A DNA stretch of 64,000 nucleotides from Branchiostoma floridae (taxonomy: Eukaryota > Chordata > Leptocardii > Amphioxiformes > Branchiostomatidae), in contig NC_049980.1 of NCBI RefSeq assembly GCF_000003815.2, positions 17,165,912 to 17,229,911 on the forward strand, read 5' to 3'. Both the position numbers and the translations under genes were made by a program. The notes beneath the pieces are model-generated. The model ran no database searches. It saw only the letters and a list, made by a program, of their open reading frames with translations, and was not told where the DNA came from. Of this stretch, positions 49,456-64,000 are shown piece after piece (the first letter of the stretch is position 1; each line of letters starts with the position of its first letter).

Positions 49456-49894
49456 TCAAAAGGTTCTTTGAACATAGTAATGTCTACTTAACTGCCTCCC
49501 TCAAAATTACTAGTAAGGCCAGGTTTGATTATATGGATGAGAACCATAAAACTGATGCATGCAAATAAAAAAAAAGAGCTTGGCCTAAAAAAAAAAAGTT
49601 GTCTGTACTTCAGTAGTCAGGAAGGTTGAACAAATGACTCAACACACAGAGTATGTTATACCAAAAAATAGATTCTTCATTTTTGTTTTTTGCGTGTTTT
49701 CTTCTTTTACCTTGAAATTGACGTTATACAGTATAGTTGAAAGTTGATGTACATGCAGATGTCATCCATATAATCAAATCAACATGGCCTGATGACTTGT
49801 CTACAAAACTGCCCTCCCTAAGAAAACACTTCTTGCATGACCTGAACACAGACAGACAATAAAAAAGAACAAGAAAAACATGGGTAACGGATAT

Positions 49895-49900
49895 TTTATT
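49895..49900 (-). terminator. RPL17 poly(A) signal
   Basis: AATAAA on the minus strand, 46-51 bp after the RPL17 stop codon. Confidence 0.85.
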
Positions 49901-49945
49901 GGACTGTAGTTGGATTCAGTCTTGTCTATGGTGGTACAGTCGAGT

Positions 49946-52319
49946 CTATTCTCGCTGCATCATCTTCTGACGAGCAAGCTTCTTCTTGGAGACCTTCTTC
50001 TTAGACACCTCATCCTCAGACTTGGCAATGACCGTCTCCTGCTCACTCAAGATCATCTCGATGTGGCAGGGAGAGCTCATGTAGGCTGCAATGAATAGAA
50101 AGTTGTGTATCTTTCAGAGTGTTTCCTGGTTGCACAGAGTAAATTTAAAACTACTGAATATGTACATGTATACATTTTGTGTACTTGATTACAACTGAAC
50201 TATGTTGACATTCTCAAACTTATGAATACTAACAGCTCTACAATGTGCGTACAAAACAAAACAAAATAGAAGCAATGTTTGGAATCTACCAACCTACAAT
50301 GCCTTTTTGAAAAATGAAAGTGACCCAGTATTTTTTATACCATCATGTCACAAAATATCAATTCTATAAACTTTAAGAACCCTGACTTCTAAACCTGTTA
50401 CATCAATCAAAGAAATGTAACTGGGTGATTATGACATACAAATACTGTACGTACGATTGATACGGCCGTGGGCTCTGTATGTTCTGCGCCTCATCTTGGC
50501 AGCCCGGTTCACCTGGATGTGTTCCACCATCAGAGAATCCACATCAAGACCCTGCATCATGTACATACAAAGTCAACCATCAAGTTCTCCTTACGAGAAA
50601 TAAATTCTGAATCTGAATCATTAAATAAATATGTTACACACTCTTCTTTCCATAGCTGTGAGTGACATGGTACAGTACCTTGAATTCAGCATTGCTCTCT
50701 GCATTCTTCAGCAGTTGCAGCAGGAATTCTGCACTTTTCTTGGGCCAACGTCCCTGAGTCCAACGCCAGGCCTTGCACTACAACAAAGCATCACAACCAG
50801 AATTTCATTAACCCAGAAATGAAAAGGCCATAAACACAGAAACATCAGAAAAATGGAAGAAAAATAATACATGAATGAGTGACAAAAGTCAAAAGCACAA
50901 TAAATTACAGATTAAAAATGTATACATCTTGCCCTTCCAACAGCACCTATCAACATCAAAGCCAATTATGTAAGTTCTTTAAAGCTCTTACCTGTGCCTT
51001 GCGTCCCACACCACCATTGTACCTGCGGAAGGGCACAATCTGCTTTTTGGCAGTGACATCTTTCAGGAAACGGGTGGCTTTGCGGATGTGCATGCCCTTG
51101 ATTGCATTGGCCGTTTCGCGGGTATTCTGTTCATGGGAGCATAAGTAGGTATTTTATTGATGTGCAGGTGAATATGCTCAAAATTATTTTGAAACTTGCA
51201 GTCAGAAGACAAGGTTGCAGCTTTTTGTAACACTTCTGTATGTCAAACATGAGCATTTTACAAACATCAAATGGCACTAATATTGTATTGGTACACTGGA
51301 AAGTTGGTGAGCAAAACCTTAACCATTAAACTGCCAGAGTTTCAGCCTTATAAAATGCTATCAGTGCCAGGGTTGGCCGCTGACCTCCCCAAAGAAACCC
51401 CCGAACAAGGCCCAAGTCCCTAACTTCTGGGGTTCTTGCGCTACACGTGCGCAAAGCTGCTACTTCGGGGGAATACACTATCCCGGATATATCTGGGCAC
51501 AACACACAGGACATGTATATGTGTGCCGGATCGGATATATCCAGGTTTGGCAGTTTAAGGGTTAAGTTCTAGCTTCAAAGCTGATACAGCCTACAATGTG
51601 TTCTGTTAGTAGTTCCACGTAAGTTGATGGTGACTATGCAGTGATAATTATCTAGAAATGGCAGTATTTACCTTGAAGTGCACCCGCAAGTTTGAGCCAC
51701 GGGCTTTACATGCTGCAAGGAGGAAGAAATAAAAACTAAATGTTGGTTACTTATTACATACGTGACTGAATCAGTCACATTTTTTCATTTGCTGTATTTG
51801 TGTATATTTCTGTTTTGTTTCATCAGGGTAGCTCTCCTCAAGTATCTGAGCATTGATTGGCAGAGAGGCCCCAGATCATGGCTGGATACACACATACAGA
51901 CAACAATATATACATCACATATCTAGGCATCAAATTACATGTACAGCATTGTCTTCTATACTTCTGTTAGTAACCTATGCCAGATCCTAAGGTTTGGAGA
52001 TCAGAGGTCATTAACTACTCTTTCTTACAGCATTTTGAATGTTTGTATGATGGACGAGTGTTTTTTTACTACACCTCTATAAGCAACTGTTCTTTTGTCA
52101 CATTCTAGTTTCATTCATATGGTGTCGGGTTGAATATGCACAAGTTTTTGATGTTCTGCCAAAGAAGCTTAGGTACTGGGGTAGATTATCATACATAGAC
52201 CTGCAAATAGTTTGTAGAAGAATGCATTTAGCGGCATGACGCTAAATCTTTCCAGGCAAGACAAACTCAGAAGACTTACACTTGGTGGCATTCTCCGGGT
52301 CCAGTGAGTACCTGGTCAT
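49946..52319 (-). CDS. RPL17: 60S ribosomal protein L17 (uL22), complete
   Basis: Large-subunit ribosomal protein lining the peptide exit tunnel. Coding exons on the minus strand: 52319-52280, 51712-51672, 51126-50992, 50777-50679, 50551-50455, 50085-49946. They join to 183 codons plus stop (human 184). Start [13 protein letters not shown], then [85 protein letters not shown] and a Lys-rich tail ending MMQRE. All boundaries are GT-AG and in phase. The ATG exon begins at 52335 (acceptor CACAG), 16 nt before the start codon; a separate noncoding first exon is at 54698-54722. Confidence 0.97.
51318..51566. mobile_element. piggyBac-like MITE in an RPL17 intron
   Basis: TTAA then CCATTAAACTGCCA at the left, TGGCAGTTTAAGGG then TTAA at the right. 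TTAA duplication and a CCC/CCA-starting inverted repeat are piggyBac hallmarks. A GGATATATC word recurs inside in both orientations. Noncoding, about 249 bp. Confidence 0.75.
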
Positions 52320-52386
52320 GGTGATGGTCAGTTACCTGTGATTTAGAAATAAACAGCTGTCAAATTGTGGTTCATCGAGATGTCTG

Positions 52387-54057
52387 TACAGTCAAACCTG
52401 TCTATAGCGGCCACTCAAGGGACTGGTAAAAATTGGCCACTATAGAGAGGTGGCCACTATAGAGAATACGCTAATTAATTCACCACAAGCAATAAGTTAC
52501 ACATGGTTTTAGTACCCACTGATCTTTCTTCACATAATACAGTACTGTACATGTACTGCAATGATTTTTACACTATACGTATTAAGAAAACAAAAGCTAT
52601 AAAAAGTTTTAAATGTTCTACAGTTGATATTGTCTGGAGAGACCGGTACCGTCATATTTCTTTTATCTTTCGTCTTCTATCCTTTGATACTTCGCCGTCC
52701 GTGTGTTCCCGCTCGCGTTCACACGTCAGATTCGCCCATTATGCTAATGTGGTACTCACAAGAAAAGTAACGTCATTTTAGACTTATCTCTTAATAAATG
52801 TAAGAATAAAATCCACCATAGTCTGAAGTTCATATCATTTTGTCTTTGTAACAATTTATTTAGAAATTTTTGTGATGTAAATATTGGTGTCGTCTATTGA
52901 CCTTATATGACCTCATTTGTCAGCGGGTTTGGGTAGCGCCAGTTTACGAAGTTTTGTTTTGAAAATAAGTCAAAGAGGTTTTAAATCCGGCGTAGGGTGA
53001 CGATACGGCCGCTGTATATGGCCGAACGCGTGCCGAAACATACATCAGCGGTCCGCGTGGCCGTAATCACAGGATGTCACAGGATGATCCTTAACGGCAA
53101 GAAGAGCATGCAGCTTCAAATTTGCTTTTGCAAAAGCATTCCGACGCCACCTACTCTGATTCTAGGGGGGGAAGCAGTACCCGTCGTGGAGTCAGCTAAA
53201 GGTCTAGGATTCATCCTTGACAGAGGTCTAACCCTCAACGACCAGGTTACGTCGATGGTGACCAAGGGCTCACGCAGACTTTACTACCTACGTGTCCTAA
53301 CCAAACAAGGCATGTCGGTGTCCGACCTTGTACAGGTGTATACGGCCCTGGTCAGGCCCGTACTTGAGTATGGCCATGTTCTCTTAGTTGGTTGCACCAA
53401 ACAACAAGAACAGTTAATCGAGAAAGTGCAAAGGAGAGCACTAAAGATCATCTCTCTGGGTGGCAGGAGAAGTGTTCCGGATTTGCCCACACTCAAGGAG
53501 AGACGTGAACTCGCTGCCATTAAGCTACTCAAGCAAATGATGAACCCGGATCACCCGCTACATGACATGGTCCCTCCGGTCAGGTCAGAGGTCACTGGAA
53601 GGTCACTTCGAAGCTCATGTAGTATCTCCGTCCCAAAAGCAAGGACCTCCAGACTGCGCAACTCATTCCTACACTATACAATCAGACAGTACAACAAATC
53701 AATGACTGGTGCCTAAGTGTTTTATTTGTCCATGTACTGTGTATGTCATGCGTACTGTACATGTTGTCTAGTCGTTGTAAGTATTCACTCTGAGTCACAT
53801 TGTAAAGATCAACGGCATTCAGAGATGCTTCTGCTAAGAATTAATCTCTGTAAGGTTGATTTTAATGAATAAAGAAAGAAAGAAAGTAATCGGCAGTGTT
53901 TTTGTACCTGCGGGACCGGAAATCGTGTGGCCGTGTTGGACAGGTGGCCGGTAAGCCTATTTCTTAATCATTACGAATCCAAGGGACCGACAAAAAGTGG
54001 CCACTATGGGCAGGTGGCCATTATGCAAAGGTGGCCGCTAATACAGGTTTGACTGTA
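52387..54057 (+). mobile_element. MITE family A, composite copy carrying a LINE insertion
   Basis: Left TACAGTCAAACCTGTCTATAG and right TACAGGTTTGACTGTA are the same ends as at 25775-26370. Left interior words (ACTCAAGGGACTGG, AGTTACACATG) and right interior words (GGACCGGAAATCGTGTGGCC, CCAAGGGACCGACAAAAAGT) are shared with that copy, while the middle is interrupted by unrelated DNA and the LINE tail at 53083-53886. Confidence 0.85.
53083..53886 (+). mobile_element. LINE 3' fragment nested in a MITE
   Basis: Open frame to TAA at 53714-53716 encodes the end of a non-LTR reverse transcriptase: LNGKKSMQLQICF, LGFILDRGLTLNDQV, RRLYYLRVLTKQGMS, ALVRPVLEYG and VQRRALKII. The 3' UTR ends in an AATAAAGAAAGAAAGAAAG microsatellite tail, typical of CR1-like LINEs. 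It lacks the zinc-knuckle C-terminus of the LINE at 3007, so the two are different families. 5'-truncated and dead. Confidence 0.85.
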
Positions 54058-54697
54058 TCAACTTGAACAAGTCTAACACTAAAAAGGTACCATTATAGTT
54101 TGATCTAGTGACCATTCAATCATAAATTCCTTGCTATAGTCAACATTATGACATGGTAGGCAACGTACAGAGTTGACACAAATCAAAGATGTTAAGATGG
54201 TTCCAAGTGACGAGTATTTCTGGGTTTTGTTGGAAGTGTTATGCACCATCATGACCATGCATGGGTCACTTCACAACTCTCCACGTTGACACTAACACAA
54301 GTACAACTAACGTTACACCACAGTCCTGAAATTCTACAACTTGCGATTGAATTAAATGTTTTATGAACAGCTATCAAAAGATTGAAATTTCTGGTGTATT
54401 CATGCTTGGATATACGCTTGCAATTCATCCTCTGAGAATATCACCCAATTATTGGGTATAGATATATTTGTATCGGCCTAACAAATTTCTATCATGGCAG
54501 GAGCCCACGAAGGAAACATCGACTGCTACCAATGTGTGATATTTCCCCATGACAAACCGAGTTGATGCAACTTTGGTCTGAAACGATTCTAGAAAGTGTA
54601 AAGTAGATCTGAGTCAACGTTCTGAGTATGTATGTACAGAGAAAGGAGCAGGATGCCGTGGATTGTGAGAATGTTCACATTTCGTCCTCCATCTTAC

Positions 54698-54722
54698 CTG
54701 AACCCACCGACGAAAGAGGAAG
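54698..54722 (-). other. RPL17: RPL17 noncoding first exon with 5'-TOP start
   Basis: Minus-strand sequence CTTCCTCTTTCGTCGGTGGG followed by TTCAG and donor GTAAGA. It begins with C and a pyrimidine tract, the terminal oligopyrimidine motif that puts ribosomal-protein mRNAs under mTOR control of translation. Start site at 54722 is inferred from the motif. Confidence 0.8.
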
Positions 54723-55260
54723 TGCAGGGGATTGTGGGTATATTATCGGGGGACTATCACTAACTATCGGAATATGCAGGGTAAGGTTATTGTTTGCTAC
54801 TTGCACTTTAAAACCGCCTAAAATACTGATATCATGCGCATGATTGAGAATGAGTCTGTGGATCAGAGAAAGCCACAATTGCAAAGAATTTAATGGTTAT
54901 TTCTGAAATCGGCGAAGGTCCTATCAACTATATAATGAATTTTCCCTCCTAGCTGGCTTTTTCTTTAATCCCGAATGTGTTACACTGACTGACCGGTGAT
55001 TGGCTACTTGTATTGAAGATACAAATTTCATTGGTTAAAATTTTGTTCAACCCAAAGAACATTGGTTGAGAACTCTGTACTGATTAGCTAAAGCATATTA
55101 TGGGTTATGTGGGGGAGAAAGTGTCCGGATAGTCCCAGTCGGACGTTGGGGATGCTTGGGTGTCGTACTGGAGTCTACACTTTCTGCTGTTGTATCTGCC
55201 TGGCGGTATAGCGTACACCACACTGAAACACTGAACTAATTCTGTAAATTTGAAAGTGAA
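54723..55260. promoter_or_regulatory. Shared divergent promoter of RPL17 and MAP2K1
   Basis: 538 bp between the RPL17 TOP start and the MAP2K1 ATG. It contains three ATTGG (inverted CCAAT) motifs at 54999, 55030 and 55061. No TATA box is evident. The MAP2K1 ATG lies in an AAATGGCGG context resembling a YY1 site. Confidence 0.6.
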
Positions 55261-59955
<4,695 letters not shown>

Positions 59956-60037
59956 TGATGTCACAAGATGATATGGTATCTGTATCTGTAAAGTCAGTTC
60001 TACCACCCATTGGCATAACACACTAGCTCTGATGTTT

Positions 60038-60969
60038 ATAGGGCTTATTCAGTCACGTGATCCTCCCCCTAGCAACGAGCGAAGTCAGCCATTTTGGTGT
60101 ACCACAGTCAGCCCGCTTGCAGTGGGGCCCTATGCAACTCGCCGTAAAAATTGTAAATATTTCCCAAGCAATGCACCATTTCCGTTCAAAACGTTTAGTT
60201 TCACAATCACAGTGTTTTGTCTTGGCGTGGGATGTTAGTTCTGCATTGGTAAAGCGCACACAGATTGGGTAACAGTAAGATTTGCTTCGCGATTCTCTAG
60301 GAAAGCCGTGCGGGAATGAAAATACGAAGGGAAATTCCGAAAACAAACAGCGGAGTCCATAAACGACAACAGGAGCATGTCCCCTAGTTCTTTCATGAAT
60401 TTCCATGAAAAAAACCCACAATAGTACAAGATGCTAACTGTGTGTGAACAAAAACCGCAGCACAGGATACTATCCTGTGGTCGTCCGACTTCTGAATGTC
60501 GAACTTTCCCGATCACTACGTACTTCTTTGAACTAAATCTCATCCTACACTCCAGTATTTGTCCAGATACTACGTTGTCGCAAGGACTTTTCATCAAGTT
60601 GTTGTAAGCCTGGTACGTTTTTAACTGAGTGTGCAGAAAGTCGTTCACACTCACAGAACAAAATAACAAAGACAAGATCGATGGACTCCGCTGTCACCCT
60701 GTCACTGTTGCCGTGTTCGTAAAGTAGACTGGATCTCCGAAAACTTTCCCTCTCTGATGAAATATGGATAATTTCCATCCGATTTTTGTAGCGAAAATAT
60801 GACTTGAGGTTAGAAGCTCTTTGCATAGTCAAACAGCGTGCAAACGACTTCACTTTCCTCGGATTTAGAGACCTTCAGACACCGAGAATCTTCGCCGGGA
60901 CTGGTGGTACACCAAAATGGCGGCACACGGAGGGAAGGGGTGATGACGTCACGCGAATAAGCCCTATAG
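60038..60969. mobile_element. Inverted-repeat DNA element with GGGCTTATTC ends
   Basis: Left TATAGGGCTTATTC and right GAATAAGCCCTATAG; inverted similarity continues for about 65 bp and includes ATTTTGGTGTACCA / TGGTACACCAAAAT. TATA bounds both ends, a possible 4-bp duplication. The right arm contains TGACGTCA and CCAAAATGGCGGC. The interior is open in several short frames but shows no transposase motif. Confidence 0.8.
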
Positions 60970-61798
60970 TTCAAGGATGCATTTCAATTGTAGTTGGATA
61001 ACGTTAATGTTCCCAAATACTAAACATATATGAAGTACTCATACTCAGATGTACTCCATGTATAGTGCTTATTCCTCTTACCTGCACAGATTCATTTATG
61101 TGGTAAAGTTTTGAAGACTGTATGTCAGGTCTTAATGCTTTTCAGGTTTCTAACACCAGCAGGTGGATTTTTGTTTTGCTTTTGAGGACACCTGATACCA
61201 TAAAATGCAACTGGATATTTGTCAATTCTTTGTTTTCTTTGTTATGTTTCCTTGCCAACTTTACAATAGAAATTTCACTCTACTTTACAGTTATCCATAT
61301 AACAAAAGGTTCATAGTGTCCTCATGTTTTGACAAGGTCGATTTTCAAATTCCCCAGTTATCCTGGTCCAACTGGTGCTTGTGTTGTGAAGTACCTTTCA
61401 ACAGGAATTTTTACGTCCCCTTACTGTAGAACTTGTGACAGAACATCAGAAACCTCTTTTTTGTTTTGCTTGGTATCTTCAAGTGCTGGAAGGATCCTTC
61501 ATAATATATACTCCTAGAAATGTGCCCAATGCCTTGAAAGTTTCTTTGAAAAGTTATTGTCTACACATGTGTAAATTTTGTGCCAAACAGGAAATAAGAC
61601 CATGTATTACGGGCAAAGAGTTGACCTGTCATTGAAAAAATAACTTTAATCGATGAAGCAGGCATAGCAATATATATGCCCATGGTGCTAACCTTCATGT
61701 ACATGTTCACTTAGCAAGAAATACAATGTGATAATGCATACATGTCTTTTATAATTGGTGGCAGCATTGTTATAAGGATGAAAGCTATAAATGTTTCC

Positions 61799-62171
61799 CA
61801 GGGCTCGAAATTTATTTTTTGGAATAGGTGCACTGGTGCACCCAAATCTGAAAATTGGGTGCACCAAAATATTTTTGGGTGCACCACATAAAATAAAGTA
61901 GAATATCAGAAAAACATAATTGCAAACCTACTTATTATAATTAGTAATTTGAACGGAGCTCTTCAGAAATAGGAAGTACTATGACAGTCATTTTATTATC
62001 TTTGTAACAGATGTCAAGAATATGGTGTTTACTTTGTATGCTGACATCTTAGCATACATAAGCCTATCAAAATATTTGGGTGCACCCTGTGCACCTACAG
62101 AAAAAAATTGGGTGCACAGCTCCAATTTTGGGTGCACCTGGGTGCACAAAACCCCAGTATTTCGAGCCCTG
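61799..62171. mobile_element. hAT-like MITE with CAGGGCTCGAAAT ends
   Basis: CAGGGCTCGAAAT at the left and ATTTCGAGCCCTG at the right. TGTTTCCC occurs on both sides (61792-61799 and 62170-62177), overlapping the terminal bases; 8-bp duplications are the hAT hallmark. The interior contains about seven copies of GGGTGCACC or its complement. Noncoding, 373 bp. Confidence 0.8.
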
Positions 62172-63703
62172 TTTCCCGTAGTGTGGTTTTGTTTACATTT
62201 TGCCTAAATTTGGGACTAGAAATCAGATATAAACATTGGCTGCTTACTCCTATCATTGTATGATAAATAATGGTGAAATAACTGGTACGGAGGGTCTGAA
62301 GCACCAGTTACATGTATGTACAGAATACAAAAATAATCCATGGAACTACAGTATATGGGCACATTGTAACAGGTATGCTAGATCTATGCACCTTATCAGA
62401 AGCTTGATAATCTTTTCAGCTCTCCTTGGAACAGACAAACAAGAAAACAACAAGCAAACATCAGAGAATATCAGAAAAATTAACATTTGTATTGGAATTG
62501 AGATTATGATTATGAATAATTCTCAGTCACCATCTTAAAGTTTAAATATCTAAAAGGTATTGTAGTGAAACCAAAAGTGTGAAGCAGTGACTTAAAGACA
62601 TTTTGATGTAAGCCCAATTTGATGTTGTCAGCCTTGTACAATGTATATTATCAGTAGGGTCAGAGGTGTGACAAGTTTGTCTCTACCATAGCCCTGCAAA
62701 TTGTATTGGTAGGTGTTACAGTGTCACACTTACTCCAGCAAAGGGAATATTTGAGCTATGAAGTATTCATATGCGTAGCAGTGGATTGTGCTGGGTGTAG
62801 TGAAGTATGGCCTTGGGGTCATAAATTATGCATTGAAGATGCCCTTTTTATGTTCAGAGGGTTTGCTGCGAAGGCTTCAGACAGTAATGAAACACGAGGT
62901 CACCAAAGACTATTACTGTATGAGACAACTTGGTACAACTGTTATTCATATAATGTACATTCTAGACATATCATGAGAAATGGCCATGTGTTCTATGAAT
63001 TCCTCTTTTAGTTTCATTTTTACATTAGTTGTTCTCCTTGGTTGTTCCATCAAAAGGTATCACTTCTAATTCTATTTCTAATATTAACAGATGAGTGTGT
63101 TTCTAATCTGGTATAAATTGCTTTTGTTCAGTGACTTTAGTTTTGTTTATGGGAAGGCCAATGCCAGATTATTCTAGAAGACTGCATTGCTCTCACTGAA
63201 ACCTTTCAATAAGACTTGTGTTTTCCCCAAAGCTATTTGCTATCATAGGGTTGCACTGGCACAGTTTCAACTCGATGGATGTCATTAGAAACATGTTATG
63301 CCAGGAACAATTGGGGGCCTAAGGAAAGGGGATCCACACAATGTCCACCTGTATTCATGTATGATATTGTGCACAAATTCTGTAGAATCCTTTTTGGCAA
63401 CAACACATCTTTTTTTGTCCTGAATACGTCCTACTGTCACAGTCTTCACATTGAGTTTTAGAACGTTAAATTTCCCAAATCCATGCATATATTACAATTT
63501 CAGACCTCCTTGCCAGATGGATCTTATACAGTTTCAAATTATCCAGATTTGCGATTTGTCATCATGAACACAAAAATGGCGTAAATCTAGCGTACATAGT
63601 TTGTTGCATCACACAGGAAAATGAAAGTTATTTGCGTTGATTCAGATATTTTGGCTGTGTTTTTGACTTGTGTTTTTAAAATTTGTTTTAAAAGCTGCCA
63701 ACT

Positions 63704-63990
63704 CGAGTTCTCACTGGTCGACTGAGGAAACTGTGTCTGTTCTATTTGTGTCTGTTTCTTCTATTTGGGCAAGGAGCTTTATCAAAAGCTCCTTGATTTG
63801 GGTCAATTTTGAGGGGATCAGGAGATCCAGAGCCTTTATGGCAGATTTTGGAACAAATATCTATTGGAGGGCATGAGGGAACATGGCTTCAGCATGACAG
63901 CCATACAGTGCCGATCGAAGACCAAAAATCTGACGCAGAAGTACAAGGCTGTACAAGATCACAACATTATCATACCTTTTACACTGAACT
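63704..63990 (+). pseudogene. Frameshifted Myb/SANT-like (trihelix) domain remnant
   Basis: Frame 1 encodes HWSTEETVSVLF, the usual opening of a Myb/SANT-like DNA-binding domain. The rest is in another frame: GDQEIQSLYG, then GMREHGFSMTAIQCRSKTKN and LTQKYKAVQDHN, ending at TGA about 63991. The frames are separated by about 80 bp containing a stop and a GGAGCTTT/AAAGCTCC hairpin. Such domains occur in Harbinger transposons and in host genes derived from them. As it lies in a MAP2K1 intron and is broken, a dead transposon-derived copy is likeliest. Confidence 0.6.
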
Positions 63991-64000
63991 GAAATGGTTA

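Larger units (their letters stand above)
47771..49894. other. Intergenic DNA between receptor-like gene and RPL17
   Basis: Contains a gap, an adjacent hairpin and a 598-bp MITE, listed separately. Nothing else is recognised. Confidence 0.6.
52336..54697 (-). other. RPL17 5'-UTR intron
   Basis: Intron of 2.4 kb between the TOP exon (donor GTAAGA at 54697) and the ATG exon. Most of it is a family-A MITE that contains a LINE 3' end in the opposite orientation to RPL17. The ~630 bp right of the MITE (54058-54697) shows nothing recognised. Confidence 0.85.

Noticed and set aside
51766-51830. Possible C/D snoRNA in an RPL17 intron (CTGATGA and CTGA boxes on the minus strand)
   Set aside because: Vertebrate RPL17 hosts SNORD58, which prompted the check, but here I found neither a supporting terminal stem nor the known guide sequence.

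Overview
This window is nuclear DNA from an animal: multi-exon genes with GT-AG introns, AATAAA poly(A) signals, a 5'-TOP ribosomal-protein promoter, many small inverted-repeat transposons, LINE fragments and four assembly gaps. Invertebrate-deuterostome-like protein sequences, compact genes and a high density of MITEs fit a lancelet (Branchiostoma) best. That assignment is inference; no species-specific marker was tested.

Layout, left to right. (1) 267-4897 (+): the last nine visible exons of a lysosomal glucosylceramidase (GBA1), with both catalytic glutamates and a 5'-truncated LINE in one intron. (2) 5.4-36.5 kb (-): chondroitin sulfate synthase 1 (CHSY1), three coding exons with a 25.3-kb first intron full of MITEs and simple repeats; its 3' end converges on GBA1. 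(3) 38.6-47.8 kb (+): a previously unremarked small-exon gene that I reconstruct as a type I receptor: signal peptide, one TNF-receptor-type cysteine-rich module of the Fn14/TACI/BCMA kind, Ser/Thr-rich stalk, transmembrane helix and short tail. All proposed splice phases agree, but the model is inferred. (4) 49.9-54.7 kb (-): a complete RPL17 gene with a 25-nt noncoding TOP exon. (5) 55.26 kb to beyond the right edge (+): the 5' part of a MEK1/2-type MAP kinase kinase (MAP2K1), transcribed divergently from RPL17; its glycine-loop exon is partly lost in a gap and carries an apparent one-base deletion.

The genes are functionally unrelated housekeeping or signalling genes (lysosomal glycolipid breakdown, glycosaminoglycan synthesis, a candidate cytokine receptor, translation, ERK signalling). 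Shared architecture is limited to a convergent pair (GBA1/CHSY1) and a divergent pair (RPL17/MAP2K1). The latter promoter holds three inverted CCAAT boxes at exact 31-bp steps.

The intergenic and intronic DNA holds at least ten distinct inverted-repeat elements, several with recognisable target-site duplications, two LINE 3' ends, a three-unit ~260-bp tandem array, and a frameshifted Myb/SANT-like domain remnant at the right edge.
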